Positions 29,446 through 38,304 of a DNA stretch of 63,491 nucleotides are shown piece by piece. Source of the stretch: JAAYDI01 sp052034005 (lineage in GTDB: Bacteria > Planctomycetota > Planctomycetia > Pirellulales > Pirellulaceae); assembly GCA_052034005.1 (NCBI GenBank), contig JBPOJB010000055.1, forward strand, positions 1-63,491, given 5' to 3'. The notes below the pieces were generated by a model. That model saw only the letters and a list, made by a program, of their open reading frames with translations. It ran no database searches and was not told where the DNA came from. The position numbers and the translations under genes are program-made. The stretch's first letter is position 1; each line of letters starts with the position of its first letter.

Positions 29446-32400
29446 CTATTCCCTCTGCAGCGTGAATGCGCGTTTCTCGCCGAAACCGGTGCGCCCTTCG
29501 ACGGCCATGCGCAGTTCGACCTGGATGGACCGCGTGCCAGGCGCCGCTAACAGGATCGTGCCAAAGTCGGCGTCGGAGAGATAGGGCGTGTCTTGGGGCA
29601 ACGGCCATCGGCCCCGCAGCTCAGAGCGGTCCGTCGTCTGGAGCACCACATCGCCGGTCCGCACGCCGCCCGCGCGCGGCGCCAGCCACGTCGCCTCCTG
29701 CGTGTTGCCCACGCAGATGCGCGCCGGGATCGGACCCTCGGACGGGACCGTGATCGTCGATCCGTCGGCGGCTTCGACCCACTGCCCGGCGGCGTCCTGG
29801 ACGAGCAGCCAGTTGAACTCGGCATTCAAGAACTTGGGCGGGCTCTTCCCGTCACACGGCTGATTGCCGACCGCCACCAGCGGCGTGTTGGCCGATGTCG
29901 TGCCGGTGCCGGCCGTGCGGATCCCGAGCTGTTGCCCCGCCTCGACGGCGCTCCGGTAGGCATCGCGCCCGGTGTTGAAACAGACGTACCAGTAGCCGCC
30001 CGCATGCGCGTCGCGGTCCATGTCGAACCACACGGTCGCAGCGGGCCAGGCCCGCTGAGCCTGGAGCTGGGGTCCGTACCTGGCGATCAACTGTGCGGCT
30101 GGACGCGGCGAGCCGTCGGGGTTCATGATCCCGAAATCGCTCTGTTCCTCCTCCCGGTATCCGCCCGGCCACCACCACGGGATCGTGCCGTTGGCGCCGC
30201 TCTGGATGACCATCCGGTAGAACAACTCGTGATAGGGCGCCACTCCGTCAATCTGCGCTGCCGAAGGGGCCATGCCCCTGGCGTCCCAGACGCTCTGCCC
30301 GAACTCCGCCCACACGATCGGCTTGCCGCCGGTGGTGAAATGCACATACTTCGTGATGAAGCCCGCGGCGTAGTACCCGTCGTCGCCCGGCGGGATCGCA
30401 TAGCCTTCGGGACAGATGAAGTCCACATGCTTGGGTGTGCCCGTGAAGACGAAGTCGTGCGGCAGCGTGTTCCCCTGGCGGAAACTCACCAGGTGATGGG
30501 GATCCAGCGCGCGGAGCCGGCGGTGGGCGGCGTTCCACTTGCGGCTGGTCAGGTCGTCCATGAACCGGCGGTAGGCGGCCATCATGATCCGCCACGGGCC
30601 GTCGGTTTGGAAACACTCGTCCGGCGGTGAGATCAGGCGGCCCTGGGCGTCACGTCGCCCCGTTACGCTCCACGCTTCCTCTGCCGCGGAGATGCTCCCG
30701 TACTGCTCGATCACCCAGTCTCGCCACTGCGCGTCCCACGCGGCGCGCCGCTCGCCTTGGAACACGTAGTTGCCCGGTTCCCAGATGGTGTCATACGCCA
30801 TGATTGTGGCGTTGTCCGGCAGGCGGGCCGTTGACAGGTATTCCTTCAGCTCCTGTTCACGGAACCCCAGCGGCGACGCCAGTCCGCAGAACAGGTTCAC
30901 GTAAATGTTGTGCTTCCGGCAGCGGCACAGGAAGTCGAGCAAGTTGCGGTGGGACGCGAGTTGGGGCGCCTGGATGCTCACCAGGTTGATCCCGATGGCC
31001 GCCATGCGCGCCAGGTCCTGCTCCACCAGTTCCGGGTCGTAGTAGCGCTGCTGCAGCCAGCCGGCCCAGAAGTCGTCGCGGTGCATCCCGGACACGTAGA
31101 GCGGCCAGTAGTTGACGCCGACCGGATTCCAGGGCCGGTCGTTGACGTAGAAGTCGTTGCCCCGGACGGCCAGGAACTCGTCGGGGGCCGGCGTCCGTGT
31201 CTCCAGCACGTGAATCTCATGCTCCACACGGTCCACCAGGACGCCGGCGTGCCGCAGTTCCGTGCAGACCTGGTAGGTCGCCGGCTCGCGGCCCGCCGTC
31301 CAGGCCGGGCCTTCCCAGCGGCGCGTCTCCCGGGGCGGCAGGTCCAGCGACTGCGTTTCGCGCACCAGTTGCTGCTGGGCGTCGCGCACGGTCACACACA
31401 CTTCCGCGGACCGGTCGACCATGCCCACGTTCACGACTTCCGCGCCCAGACGGATCGTCTCGCCGGGCCAGTATGCGAACTGCTCGGAGCCTGCTTCGCG
31501 CAGGAACACGCCGGCGCGCAGACGCTCGACTATCGCGCTGACGGCCGAGAGCGCCGGCGGCGACTTGAGCACGGCGGGTTCGTTCACTCCGAGGCCGGCG
31601 AACACGCTGCCGTCGAAGGGGGGCACGTGATTCAGCAGCAGCCAGGCCGCGCTGCCCCGCGATCGGCCGGCCGAATCGACCGCGTCCAGCAGCGGGATGT
31701 AGCGCCATTTCTGGTTGCGCAGGAACCCGCGACCTGTCGTTCGCGCGATCCCGCACACGAGGTCGCGCGCGGCCGGCCAGTCGGCCGGCGTCGGCGCATC
31801 GAACGCCGCGGTCGCGCGCAGCGCCGCCGGGCCATCGACTTGGTAGACCTTGTAGCGCGGGAAGAGCGTCTCAAGTGGCTGGTCGTGTGGCAGCGTGGTC
31901 GGCACCAGGTTCTTGATCGGATGGACACACGTACCGACCTCGGCGATCGCGAAACCGTGCTCGCCGGGCGCCAGCGACGGGATGTGGGACCGCGCCAGCT
32001 GGAAGCCGATGCGGCGCACCTGAGCCGTCTGCAGTTGATCGCCGGCGCCGCCACGGCGATCACGCGTCGGCGAGTCGGGCCAATACCGGAAGTCGTTCGC
32101 GTCGAGCCCGATCCGTTGCCACTGCGGTCCGATATCCACGACCGCCATCCAGCGCGACCCGTCCTGCTCCTGAAGCTCCACGACCAACTGACGCGTCGAC
32201 GCGCTGCCTTTGGCCAGAAAGGTCAACAGCCCGTGGTCGGGGCCGAACAGCAGCGGGACGTCGCGCGACAGGTAGCCGTCCCAGCCGGTCAGGTTCCCAG
32301 TCCAGAAGCGGAAGCAGGGTTGATTCTCCGGGCCGTCCGGCACGACTTCCCAGGATCCCGGCGTGACCGGATCGTTGCAGGTCCGCTGCCAGCTCGCGGC

Positions 32401-32985
32401 GCTCGCCAGGTCCCCGGTGAACGGCCTGTGTTGCGCCGCCACGTCACGCTTGGCCGATTGGATCGCCCCTCGATTCAGCCACCCCGCCGCGCTGGACCAC
32501 AGCGGATCGTCCAGCAACGGGCCACCCAGGCACAGCACATGTCCGCGGCCGCGGGCAAACGCGACGAGCGTCTCGAGTCCGGCTGCGGGATAGGTACGGC
32601 ATTGAGGAATGATGTAGAGGAAGAACTCGTCGGGCGAGAGGATTTTCGGATCGCACACCTGGGCCGCGGACAACAGGCTCACCTTCACGCCCGGCTGACG
32701 CAGTGTCGCGCCGAGCACCTCCGCCAGCTCGCGATCGATGCCCGGTAGATGGTCATCGAACAGGGCGATCCGCAGCTCCGTGTCGGGCCGCGTGTCGGGC
32801 GCGCGGCGCGCGCTGGTCGACGCGACGGTTCCGGAGGACTGCAGCACATGCTGTTGGGGATGGTTGAGCGGCGGATTCCAGGTCCCGGCGGCCGCGCTGC
32901 AGGTGCTCGCGATGGCGATGAAGATCAGGCAGGCGGGAGCAAGATGCCGGACTCGTGATCGTTCCAGCGGGGCGTGGACGGCCAT
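29446..32985 (-). CDS. Large secreted GH-A-clan glycosidase-like protein
   Basis: The 1179-aa protein starts at MAVHAPLERS, supported by TGGAGT; a signal follows (PACLIFIAIASTCSAAAG). Residues about 60-600 hold jelly-roll and Rossmann-like non-catalytic domains (ELRIALFDDHLPG). A GH-A TIM barrel occupies about 600-1000: GNDFYVNDRPWNPVGVNYWP, IGINLVSIQAPQL, the acid/base candidate Glu in DTIWEPGNYVF and the nucleophile candidate Glu in IVWAEFGQSVWDARG. It is related to GH2/GH5/GH42-type enzymes, family undecided. It lies upstream of the GH50-like gene on the same strand. Confidence 0.65.
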   Translation of the reverse strand: MAVHAPLERSRVRHLAPACLIFIAIASTCSAAAGTWNPPLNHPQQHVLQSSGTVASTSARRAPDTRPDTELRIALFDDHLPGIDRELAEVLGATLRQPGVKVSLLSAAQVCDPKILSPDEFFLYIIPQCRTYPAAGLETLVAFARGRGHVLCLGGPLLDDPLWSSAAGWLNRGAIQSAKRDVAAQHRPFTGDLASAASWQRTCNDPVTPGSWEVVPDGPENQPCFRFWTGNLTGWDGYLSRDVPLLFGPDHGLLTFLAKGSASTRQLVVELQEQDGSRWMAVVDIGPQWQRIGLDANDFRYWPDSPTRDRRGGAGDQLQTAQVRRIGFQLARSHIPSLAPGEHGFAIAEVGTCVHPIKNLVPTTLPHDQPLETLFPRYKVYQVDGPAALRATAAFDAPTPADWPAARDLVCGIARTTGRGFLRNQKWRYIPLLDAVDSAGRSRGSAAWLLLNHVPPFDGSVFAGLGVNEPAVLKSPPALSAVSAIVERLRAGVFLREAGSEQFAYWPGETIRLGAEVVNVGMVDRSAEVCVTVRDAQQQLVRETQSLDLPPRETRRWEGPAWTAGREPATYQVCTELRHAGVLVDRVEHEIHVLETRTPAPDEFLAVRGNDFYVNDRPWNPVGVNYWPLYVSGMHRDDFWAGWLQQRYYDPELVEQDLARMAAIGINLVSIQAPQLASHRNLLDFLCRCRKHNIYVNLFCGLASPLGFREQELKEYLSTARLPDNATIMAYDTIWEPGNYVFQGERRAAWDAQWRDWVIEQYGSISAAEEAWSVTGRRDAQGRLISPPDECFQTDGPWRIMMAAYRRFMDDLTSRKWNAAHRRLRALDPHHLVSFRQGNTLPHDFVFTGTPKHVDFICPEGYAIPPGDDGYYAAGFITKYVHFTTGGKPIVWAEFGQSVWDARGMAPSAAQIDGVAPYHELFYRMVIQSGANGTIPWWWPGGYREEEQSDFGIMNPDGSPRPAAQLIARYGPQLQAQRAWPAATVWFDMDRDAHAGGYWYVCFNTGRDAYRSAVEAGQQLGIRTAGTGTTSANTPLVAVGNQPCDGKSPPKFLNAEFNWLLVQDAAGQWVEAADGSTITVPSEGPIPARICVGNTQEATWLAPRAGGVRTGDVVLQTTDRSELRGRWPLPQDTPYLSDADFGTILLAAPGTRSIQVELRMAVEGRTGFGEKRAFTLQRE

Positions 32986-33212
32986 GCGGGTACTCCAGTC
33001 ACGAACAGGGATGACGGATGGGGCTCGACGGTGGGCGAGTCCTCCATTATCCACAGGCCGCTACCCGGATGACCAGCCGGGTCTGCCGCAGTGAGAGAGA
33101 AGGAGCTGTTCGATTCGTCCGATCACGGGGGGACCGCGAGTCCCGCGATTGGCCGTCAGACCGCGCGCCGCCGCCGGCGCGGGCGAACCGTCGGGTACGA
33201 GCTCGGGCGATC

Positions 33213-33226
33213 GTGAAGGTGTTCAC
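33213..33226. promoter_or_regulatory. Crp-type palindrome GTGAA-N4-TTCAC, copy 1
   Basis: GTGAAGGTGTTCAC matches the core of Crp-family half-sites (GTGA-N6-TCAC). A second copy is at 42072-42085. This copy lies between the 4-Cys mini-gene and the large glycosidase, 228 nt before the latter's start, so its target is unclear. Confidence 0.35.
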
Positions 33227-33293
33227 GCGCGCGGAGTCTGTTCGTCTTTTCACACGTCCGGTCGGCAGCAGGCTGAGTACCGGGCAGCGCGTC

Positions 33294-33488
33294 CTATTCG
33301 GGGCGCTGGTGTTCGGCATGCTGCGCTTGGCGCTGTTCCTCCAAGCGTCGTATCCGTTCTTCCGCCGGGACGGCGAATACGGAGTTGCCGCGCAGCACGC
33401 AGCCCGTTCGGCCGGGCACACACACGGTGTCCAAGCGCAGGCAGTGTTCGCGCGCCAGATCAAAATGCGGACAGGAGAACGAACTCAT
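33294..33488 (-). CDS. 64-aa four-cysteine protein of unknown function
   Basis: The frame starts MSSFSCPHFDLAREHC with GGGTGA about 9 nt upstream. Cysteines at 6, 16, 23 and 30 are spaced CX9CX6CX6C within the motif CVPGRTGCVL, with nearby His8 and His15. The second half is a charged amphipathic helix (AEERIRRLEEQRQAQ). The layout suggests a metal- or cluster-binding mini-protein. It is transcribed away from the NsrR-like gene at 33638, sharing a 149-bp spacer. I do not recognise a named family. Confidence 0.6.
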   Translation of the reverse strand: MSSFSCPHFDLAREHCLRLDTVCVPGRTGCVLRGNSVFAVPAEERIRRLEEQRQAQHAEHQRPE

Positions 33489-33517
33489 CACAATCACCCT
33501 GCGTAACGACCCTGTGA

Positions 33518-33540
33518 CCGCGGGACCGCCCTGCCCGCGG
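33518..33540. repeat. Inverted repeat in divergent spacer
   Basis: Arms CCGCGGG (33518-33524) and CCCGCGG (33534-33540) surround a 9-nt loop. It sits just behind the start of the 4-Cys gene and about 20 bp upstream of the -35 box of the NsrR-like gene. It may be an operator or a 5'-UTR hairpin of the mini-gene. Confidence 0.4.
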
Positions 33541-33561
33541 AGGGGCTGCACCGACAAATGC

Positions 33562-33615
33562 TTGACGGACCCATCCAGTGCATTGTACTATTTCTTCACC
33601 AAGAGGTAAAGAAAT
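33562..33615 (+). promoter_or_regulatory. Promoter and operator of NsrR-like regulator 1
   Basis: TTGACG (33562-33567), an 18-bp spacer and TACTAT (33586-33591) form a sigma-70 promoter. Directly at the expected start of transcription is a dyad with arms ATTTCTT (33590-33596) and AAGAAAT (33609-33615) around CACCAAGAGGTA. The same arrangement occurs at 44252-44305 before the second Rrf2 gene, and the operator part recurs at 42125-42148. Overlap with the -10 and start site fits repression. Confidence 0.7.
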
Positions 33616-33637
33616 CGGGGAGGGAGGTGGAGGAGCC

Positions 33638-34114
33638 ATGTTCAGCACCACGTCTCAATATGCACTGCGGGCCCTGGTCCAGCTGGCGCGGGAGCCCGCC
33701 GGGCGCTCGGTTCTGGGGCAGGATCTTGCGCGGCGGGCGGAGATCCCCCCGAACTACCTGTCGAAGATCCTGTGGACCCTGGGAAACGCGGGATTGATCG
33801 AGGCGACGCGCGGGCACGGCGGCGGTTACCGGCTGGCTCGGCCGGCCGAGGAGATCAAGCTGCTGGAGGTGGTGCGGCAGTTCGAAGGAGTGCACGCCGA
33901 ACCCGGCTGTCTGTTGGGCGAGCGCGACGAGTGTTCGGACAAGAACCCTTGCTCGGCCCACCGCGCCTGGAGGAAGGTCAAGGAAGCGTACCTGACATTC
34001 GTCCGGGAGACGACGATTGCCGAGATCGGGAAGCCGGCTAAGCCGCGTGCCGTCCGGCGCCGGGAACCGCGACCGCGCGCCGCGAAACGGAAGGTGGCTG
34101 CCCGGCGCGTGTGA
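33638..34114 (+). CDS. Rrf2-family NsrR-like iron-sulfur regulator (copy 1)
   Basis: The 158-aa protein starts at MFSTTSQYALRAL behind GGTGGAGGAG. The winged-helix domain (residues 1-80) has the Rrf2 signature IPPNYLSKILWTL and the wing ATRGHGGGYRL. Cys91, Cys99 and Cys105 are spaced CX7CX5C, as in Bacillus NsrR, whose iron-sulfur cluster reacts with NO. A basic Arg/Lys-rich tail follows. The expected role is an NO or redox sensor repressing its own operon: the b/c554 fusion starts 49 nt after its stop and CRTAC1 follows. Other Rrf2 types (IscR, RsrR) are less likely from Cys spacing. Confidence 0.82.
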   Translation: MFSTTSQYALRALVQLAREPAGRSVLGQDLARRAEIPPNYLSKILWTLGNAGLIEATRGHGGGYRLARPAEEIKLLEVVRQFEGVHAEPGCLLGERDECSDKNPCSAHRAWRKVKEAYLTFVRETTIAEIGKPAKPRAVRRREPRPRAAKRKVAARRV

Positions 34115-34163
34115 CCCGTGTTGAACATCGAACAATCGGATCCTCTGACTTGGAGCGCGATCT

Positions 34164-36329
34164 ATGTCCGCGAGTTGTGAATTGGACACTGCCGACACAC
34201 CGGACCGCAGTAAGCCCGCGATCGGGGGCGTGGCCGGCAAGCCAAGCGCCGGGAATCTGCAGCAGCAATTGGCCGCCCGCGGCTGGCGGTCGCTGCTGGC
34301 GATCACTGTCTCGGGGCTCGTCGCCGTGCAGACCATCACCGGATTGTGGATCTACCTCGCGCCGTTCTCGTCGATTGCCCAGTTCCAGGTGCTGCTGCAC
34401 ACCGTGGCGGGATTCCTGTTCCTCATCCCGTTCTGCTGGTATGCCGTCCGCCACATCGGGGTCTGGTACGCTCAGAAAGCGACGGCCGTGATGATCTTGG
34501 GTTACCTGGCGGCCGGGCTGGTGCTGGTGTGCCTTGTGAGCGGCCTGGTGCTCACCTGGCAGGCCGCCATGGGGCCCAAGATCGGCCCGACCTGGGATCT
34601 GGTGCACCTGGTGACCGGGATCGTGGTGGCGGTCACGATCGCCGTGCACCTGGTGCTCGCCTTCCTCCGCCGGCGCCGCCTGGGCCGCGAGATGCCGGAG
34701 TTCCGTCAGGGCGTACGGCGCTTCCTGTTGGGTGGCACCGGTTTCTGCGTGGCCACCGGCGGCTGCATCCTGGTGGCCGCGCTCAGCTGGCCGAGCCAGC
34801 CTGGGGAGACGCCCGTGCCGGAAGGATACAGTCTCTCGGCCTATTTGGAGAAGTTCGACGAATACCGTGGCAACGCGTTCGCCCCATCCTACGCGCGGAC
34901 CGATAGCGGCAACCTGATCGACCCGGCCGTCCTGGGGAACTCGGCCTCCTGCGGCACGGCCGGTTGCCACGAGCAGATCTACGCGGAGTGGCAGCCGAGC
35001 GCGCACCGCTTCTCGGCGATGAACCCTTCGTTCCAGGCCATCCAGAAGAACTTCGCGGCGGACCGGGGCGCGGAGGAGACCCGCTACTGCGCCGGCTGCC
35101 ACGACCCGATCTCGCTCTTCGCCGGGGCGAAGGACATCCATAACCTGTCGCTCTCGGCGCCCGGGATGCAGGAAGGCTGTTCGTGCGTGGTGTGCCACGC
35201 GATCGACAAGGTCGATGTCCGCGGCAACGCGGATTATGTGCTGCAGCCGCCACGCAAGTACCTGTGGGAAGACCAGGAGGGATGGCGCAAGTCCGTCTCG
35301 AACTTCCTGATCCGCGCCTTCCCGCGCCAGCATCTGGAGGACTACGATCGCGGCTTGCTGCACAGCCCCGAGTACTGCGGCGCCTGTCACAAGCAGTTCA
35401 TCCCGGAGGCGCTCAACCGGTTCGGAATGGTCGCCGGCCAGAACCAGTATGACGAGTGGCACAGCAGCCATTGGAATTCCGACGATCCGTCCACCCAATT
35501 GAATTGCATCGACTGCCACATGCGCCTGGTGCCTGATTCCCAGGACCCGGGCCGCGGCGAGGCGGGCGCCATCCGCCGCACGCCGCAGGACGGCATGCAT
35601 CGCCATCACGGGTTCATCGCCACGAATTTCTTCATGCCTCAAGTGCTCAAACTGCCCCACGCCGACGAGCAGGTGCGGCTGACCGAAGAGTGGATTCGCG
35701 GCGAGACCGTGATTCCCGAGATCGCGCACTTGTGGCCGTCCGGGCCCGTCGCCTCGCTCGAGCTCATGGCGCCGCCCGAGACGCGGCCGGGCGAAGAGGT
35801 CACCATCGACGCCATCGTCGTGAACCGCAAAGCCGGACATAACCTGACCACCGGGCCGTTGGACTTCATGCGCGTCTGGATCCACCTGCGCGTGTTGGAT
35901 GCGGATGGGAACCTGCTCGCCGAGTGGGGCGGAATCGATCCCCAGACGCGCGAGATCACGGATGTCCCGGGGCAGATCCACCAGATCGGCAACTCGCGCA
36001 AGGAAGGGACCATGGTGCTCGAAGGGCAGCCGATGAACGGCGAGGGCCAGCCGATCCTGAAGCACGAGCTGTGGACCCAGGCGGGCGGCAAAGGCAAACG
36101 CCAGATATTCCCGGGCTATACCGACCGCCAGTCGTACACGCTGCGCGTCCCGCCCGACGTCCAGGGCCCGCTGGTGGTTGAGGCGGACCTCAACTTCCGC
36201 CGCTACCGGCAGGAGTTCCTGGACCTGGTGCTGCCCAGCCTGGAGCAGGAAACGGGAGTGTACCAGCCCATGGTGCCGCAGTCGTCAGCGCGGAAGGAGA
36301 TTGCGCTGGCATCCCGTCGCAGCGAGTGA
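34164..36329 (+). CDS. Membrane b-type cytochrome fused to pentaheme c554-like domain
   Basis: The 721-aa protein has five predicted membrane helices in residues 45-210. His79, His97, His148 and His162 lie in the first four, a pattern fit for two bis-His b haems. Outside are five c-type haem sites: CGTAGCH (263-269, a CX4CH variant), CAGCH (309-313), CVVCH (341-345), CGACH (405-409) and CIDCH (448-452), followed by HRHH at 479-482. Spacing resembles the cytochrome c554 family. The last 200 residues are beta-rich (ELMAPPETRPGEEVTIDAIV). I infer quinol oxidation at the membrane with electrons passed to the haem chain. It lies 49 nt after NsrR-like 1 and 30 nt before CRTAC1. Confidence 0.72.
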   Translation: MSASCELDTADTPDRSKPAIGGVAGKPSAGNLQQQLAARGWRSLLAITVSGLVAVQTITGLWIYLAPFSSIAQFQVLLHTVAGFLFLIPFCWYAVRHIGVWYAQKATAVMILGYLAAGLVLVCLVSGLVLTWQAAMGPKIGPTWDLVHLVTGIVVAVTIAVHLVLAFLRRRRLGREMPEFRQGVRRFLLGGTGFCVATGGCILVAALSWPSQPGETPVPEGYSLSAYLEKFDEYRGNAFAPSYARTDSGNLIDPAVLGNSASCGTAGCHEQIYAEWQPSAHRFSAMNPSFQAIQKNFAADRGAEETRYCAGCHDPISLFAGAKDIHNLSLSAPGMQEGCSCVVCHAIDKVDVRGNADYVLQPPRKYLWEDQEGWRKSVSNFLIRAFPRQHLEDYDRGLLHSPEYCGACHKQFIPEALNRFGMVAGQNQYDEWHSSHWNSDDPSTQLNCIDCHMRLVPDSQDPGRGEAGAIRRTPQDGMHRHHGFIATNFFMPQVLKLPHADEQVRLTEEWIRGETVIPEIAHLWPSGPVASLELMAPPETRPGEEVTIDAIVVNRKAGHNLTTGPLDFMRVWIHLRVLDADGNLLAEWGGIDPQTREITDVPGQIHQIGNSRKEGTMVLEGQPMNGEGQPILKHELWTQAGGKGKRQIFPGYTDRQSYTLRVPPDVQGPLVVEADLNFRRYRQEFLDLVLPSLEQETGVYQPMVPQSSARKEIALASRRSE

Positions 36330-36359
36330 CCGGCGCCGGCCGGAGAAAGCGAGGCCGCC

Positions 36360-38204
36360 ATGCGGTGGCATCCGTTTCACAAGATGTCGGGACGCCAACG
36401 CAAGATCTGGTTCTCGGTGGTCGCCACCGTCCTGGGCACCGCCGTACTCACCCAGTTGGCCTTGCTGGTGCAGGCCGCGCGGAACACGGACTTCAACGAT
36501 CGGACGGCCGGCATCACCGCCAGCGACCTGGAGGCGCGCGTGGCTGCGCCGCCCATCCGATTGACGGATGTCGCCCAGGAGTCGGGTATCGTCATGGTCC
36601 ACGGACCGGGCCCGCGCCAGCGGCTGCTGCCGGAAGACACCGGCTCGGGCCTGGCCTGGGGGGACTATGACGGCGACGGCGACTACGACCTCTACGTCGT
36701 CAACTTCTCACCCCGACGCCACGCGGACGATCGTCCGGGAGGGCACAGCCGCCTGTTTCGAAACGACAACGGTCATTTCACGGACGTCACGGCCCAGGCG
36801 CAGGTGGACAACGCCGACGGGTTCGGCATGGGCGCCTACTGGGCGGACTACGATGACGACGGAGATCTGGACCTGTTCGTGACCAACTACGGGGGGCCGA
36901 ACCGGCTCTACCGCAACGATGGCCGCGGTGTGTTCGAGGAAGTGGCCGAGCAGGCCGGCGTGGCCGGCTCGATCTGGTCGACCGGGGCCGCTTGGGGAGA
37001 CATCGATCGCGACGGTCACCTGGACCTGTACGTGTGCAATTACGTCGAGTATGACGAGCGCCTGGCGCGCAGCGCGATGCCCGCCGGCCGCGGTCGGGGC
37101 GACTATAACGTGCCGTTCGCGCTGAATCCCAATGCGTTCGACCCGACGCCCAATCGACTGTACCGTAATCGCGGCGACGGGACGTTTGAGGACGTGACCG
37201 CCCAGTACGGCGTGGAGGACGCGGAAGGGCGCAGCTTCGCCGTGACGATCGTGGATCTGGACGGCGACGGCTGGCTGGACATCTACGTCGCCAATGACGT
37301 GTCCTCCAACCGGCTGTTCCGCAACACCTTGGGCGCGGCGGCGGGCGATACGGACGGCGACGTCGGCGGTGGCACCGGGCCCGGCCAGCGCACCCCCACG
37401 GCCTTCAGCGATTATTCCGCGCTGACAGGCGCGGCCGATGCGCGCGGGTCCATGGGGCTCTCGGTGGCCGAAACCGGTTTCCTCAATGGCAACGTCGACG
37501 GACTGCCCGACCTCTTCCTGACCCACTGGGTCGCGCAGGAGAATGCGCTCTACCAGAGCCTGCCGCTGATCGATGGGTTCTGGGAATACCGAGACAAGAC
37601 GCGGGAGTTCCGGTTGGGTGAGGTCTCGCTCAATGTGGTCGGCTGGGGATGCGGGTTCTGCGACCTGGACCTGGACGGCCGACTCGATCTGGTGGTGGCC
37701 AACGGCAACACGCTGGAGCGGAAAGAGGACCCTTCCCAATTGATCCTGGATCCGATGTTCGTGTTCTGGAACGACGGGCAGATGTACCAGGAGATCGCGG
37801 CCCAGACCGGCGAGGCGCTCCGCGTGCGCCGCAACGCCCGCGGCCTGGCGATCGCCGACTTCAATGGGGACGGGCTGCCGGATATCGCGGTCTCGCTGAA
37901 CCGCGGCCAGCCGCTGCTGCTGGTCAATGAGACCGAGACGGACAACCACTACCTCAAGGTCCGCCTGCGCGGGCGGAGCGCACAGTGTTTCGGAGCGAAG
38001 GTGGAAGTCATCGCCGGCGCTGCTCACCAGGTACAGTGGTACGGCGCGGATGTCAGCTATCTCAGCCAGCACGCGCCGGAGTTGATCTTCGGGCTCGGTC
38101 CGCGCACGGCGGCCGATGAGGTCCGGATCACGTGGGGCGACGGCCGGACGAGCACCCACCGGCCGGTCCCGGCACGGCTGTTCGAAGTCGAGTACCCGCG
38201 CTGA
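36360..38204 (+). CDS. CRTAC1-family FG-GAP/ASPIC-UnbV protein
   Basis: The 614-aa protein has one N-terminal membrane helix (residues 17-38) and then FG-GAP/VCBS repeats with loops DYDGDGDYD, DYDDDGDLD, DIDRDGHLD, DLDGDGWLD, DLDLDGRLD and DFNGDGLPD. The C-terminal ASPIC/UnbV domain carries the pattern VQWYGADVSYLSQ. It is a periplasm-facing calcium-binding propeller of unknown biochemical role. Being 30 nt downstream of the b/c554 fusion and otherwise isolated from other genes, it is probably the functional partner of that cytochrome. Confidence 0.82.
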   Translation: MRWHPFHKMSGRQRKIWFSVVATVLGTAVLTQLALLVQAARNTDFNDRTAGITASDLEARVAAPPIRLTDVAQESGIVMVHGPGPRQRLLPEDTGSGLAWGDYDGDGDYDLYVVNFSPRRHADDRPGGHSRLFRNDNGHFTDVTAQAQVDNADGFGMGAYWADYDDDGDLDLFVTNYGGPNRLYRNDGRGVFEEVAEQAGVAGSIWSTGAAWGDIDRDGHLDLYVCNYVEYDERLARSAMPAGRGRGDYNVPFALNPNAFDPTPNRLYRNRGDGTFEDVTAQYGVEDAEGRSFAVTIVDLDGDGWLDIYVANDVSSNRLFRNTLGAAAGDTDGDVGGGTGPGQRTPTAFSDYSALTGAADARGSMGLSVAETGFLNGNVDGLPDLFLTHWVAQENALYQSLPLIDGFWEYRDKTREFRLGEVSLNVVGWGCGFCDLDLDGRLDLVVANGNTLERKEDPSQLILDPMFVFWNDGQMYQEIAAQTGEALRVRRNARGLAIADFNGDGLPDIAVSLNRGQPLLLVNETETDNHYLKVRLRGRSAQCFGAKVEVIAGAAHQVQWYGADVSYLSQHAPELIFGLGPRTAADEVRITWGDGRTSTHRPVPARLFEVEYPR

Positions 38205-38304
38205 CGCGCCCGCCTCCCGGGCCGCGGCGGGGCGGGGCGCCGCAGCCCGCGAGGGCAGCGTTTCGTGCCGATCGACGCCGTCGGCGCCGGCCTGCACGCG
38301 TCTC

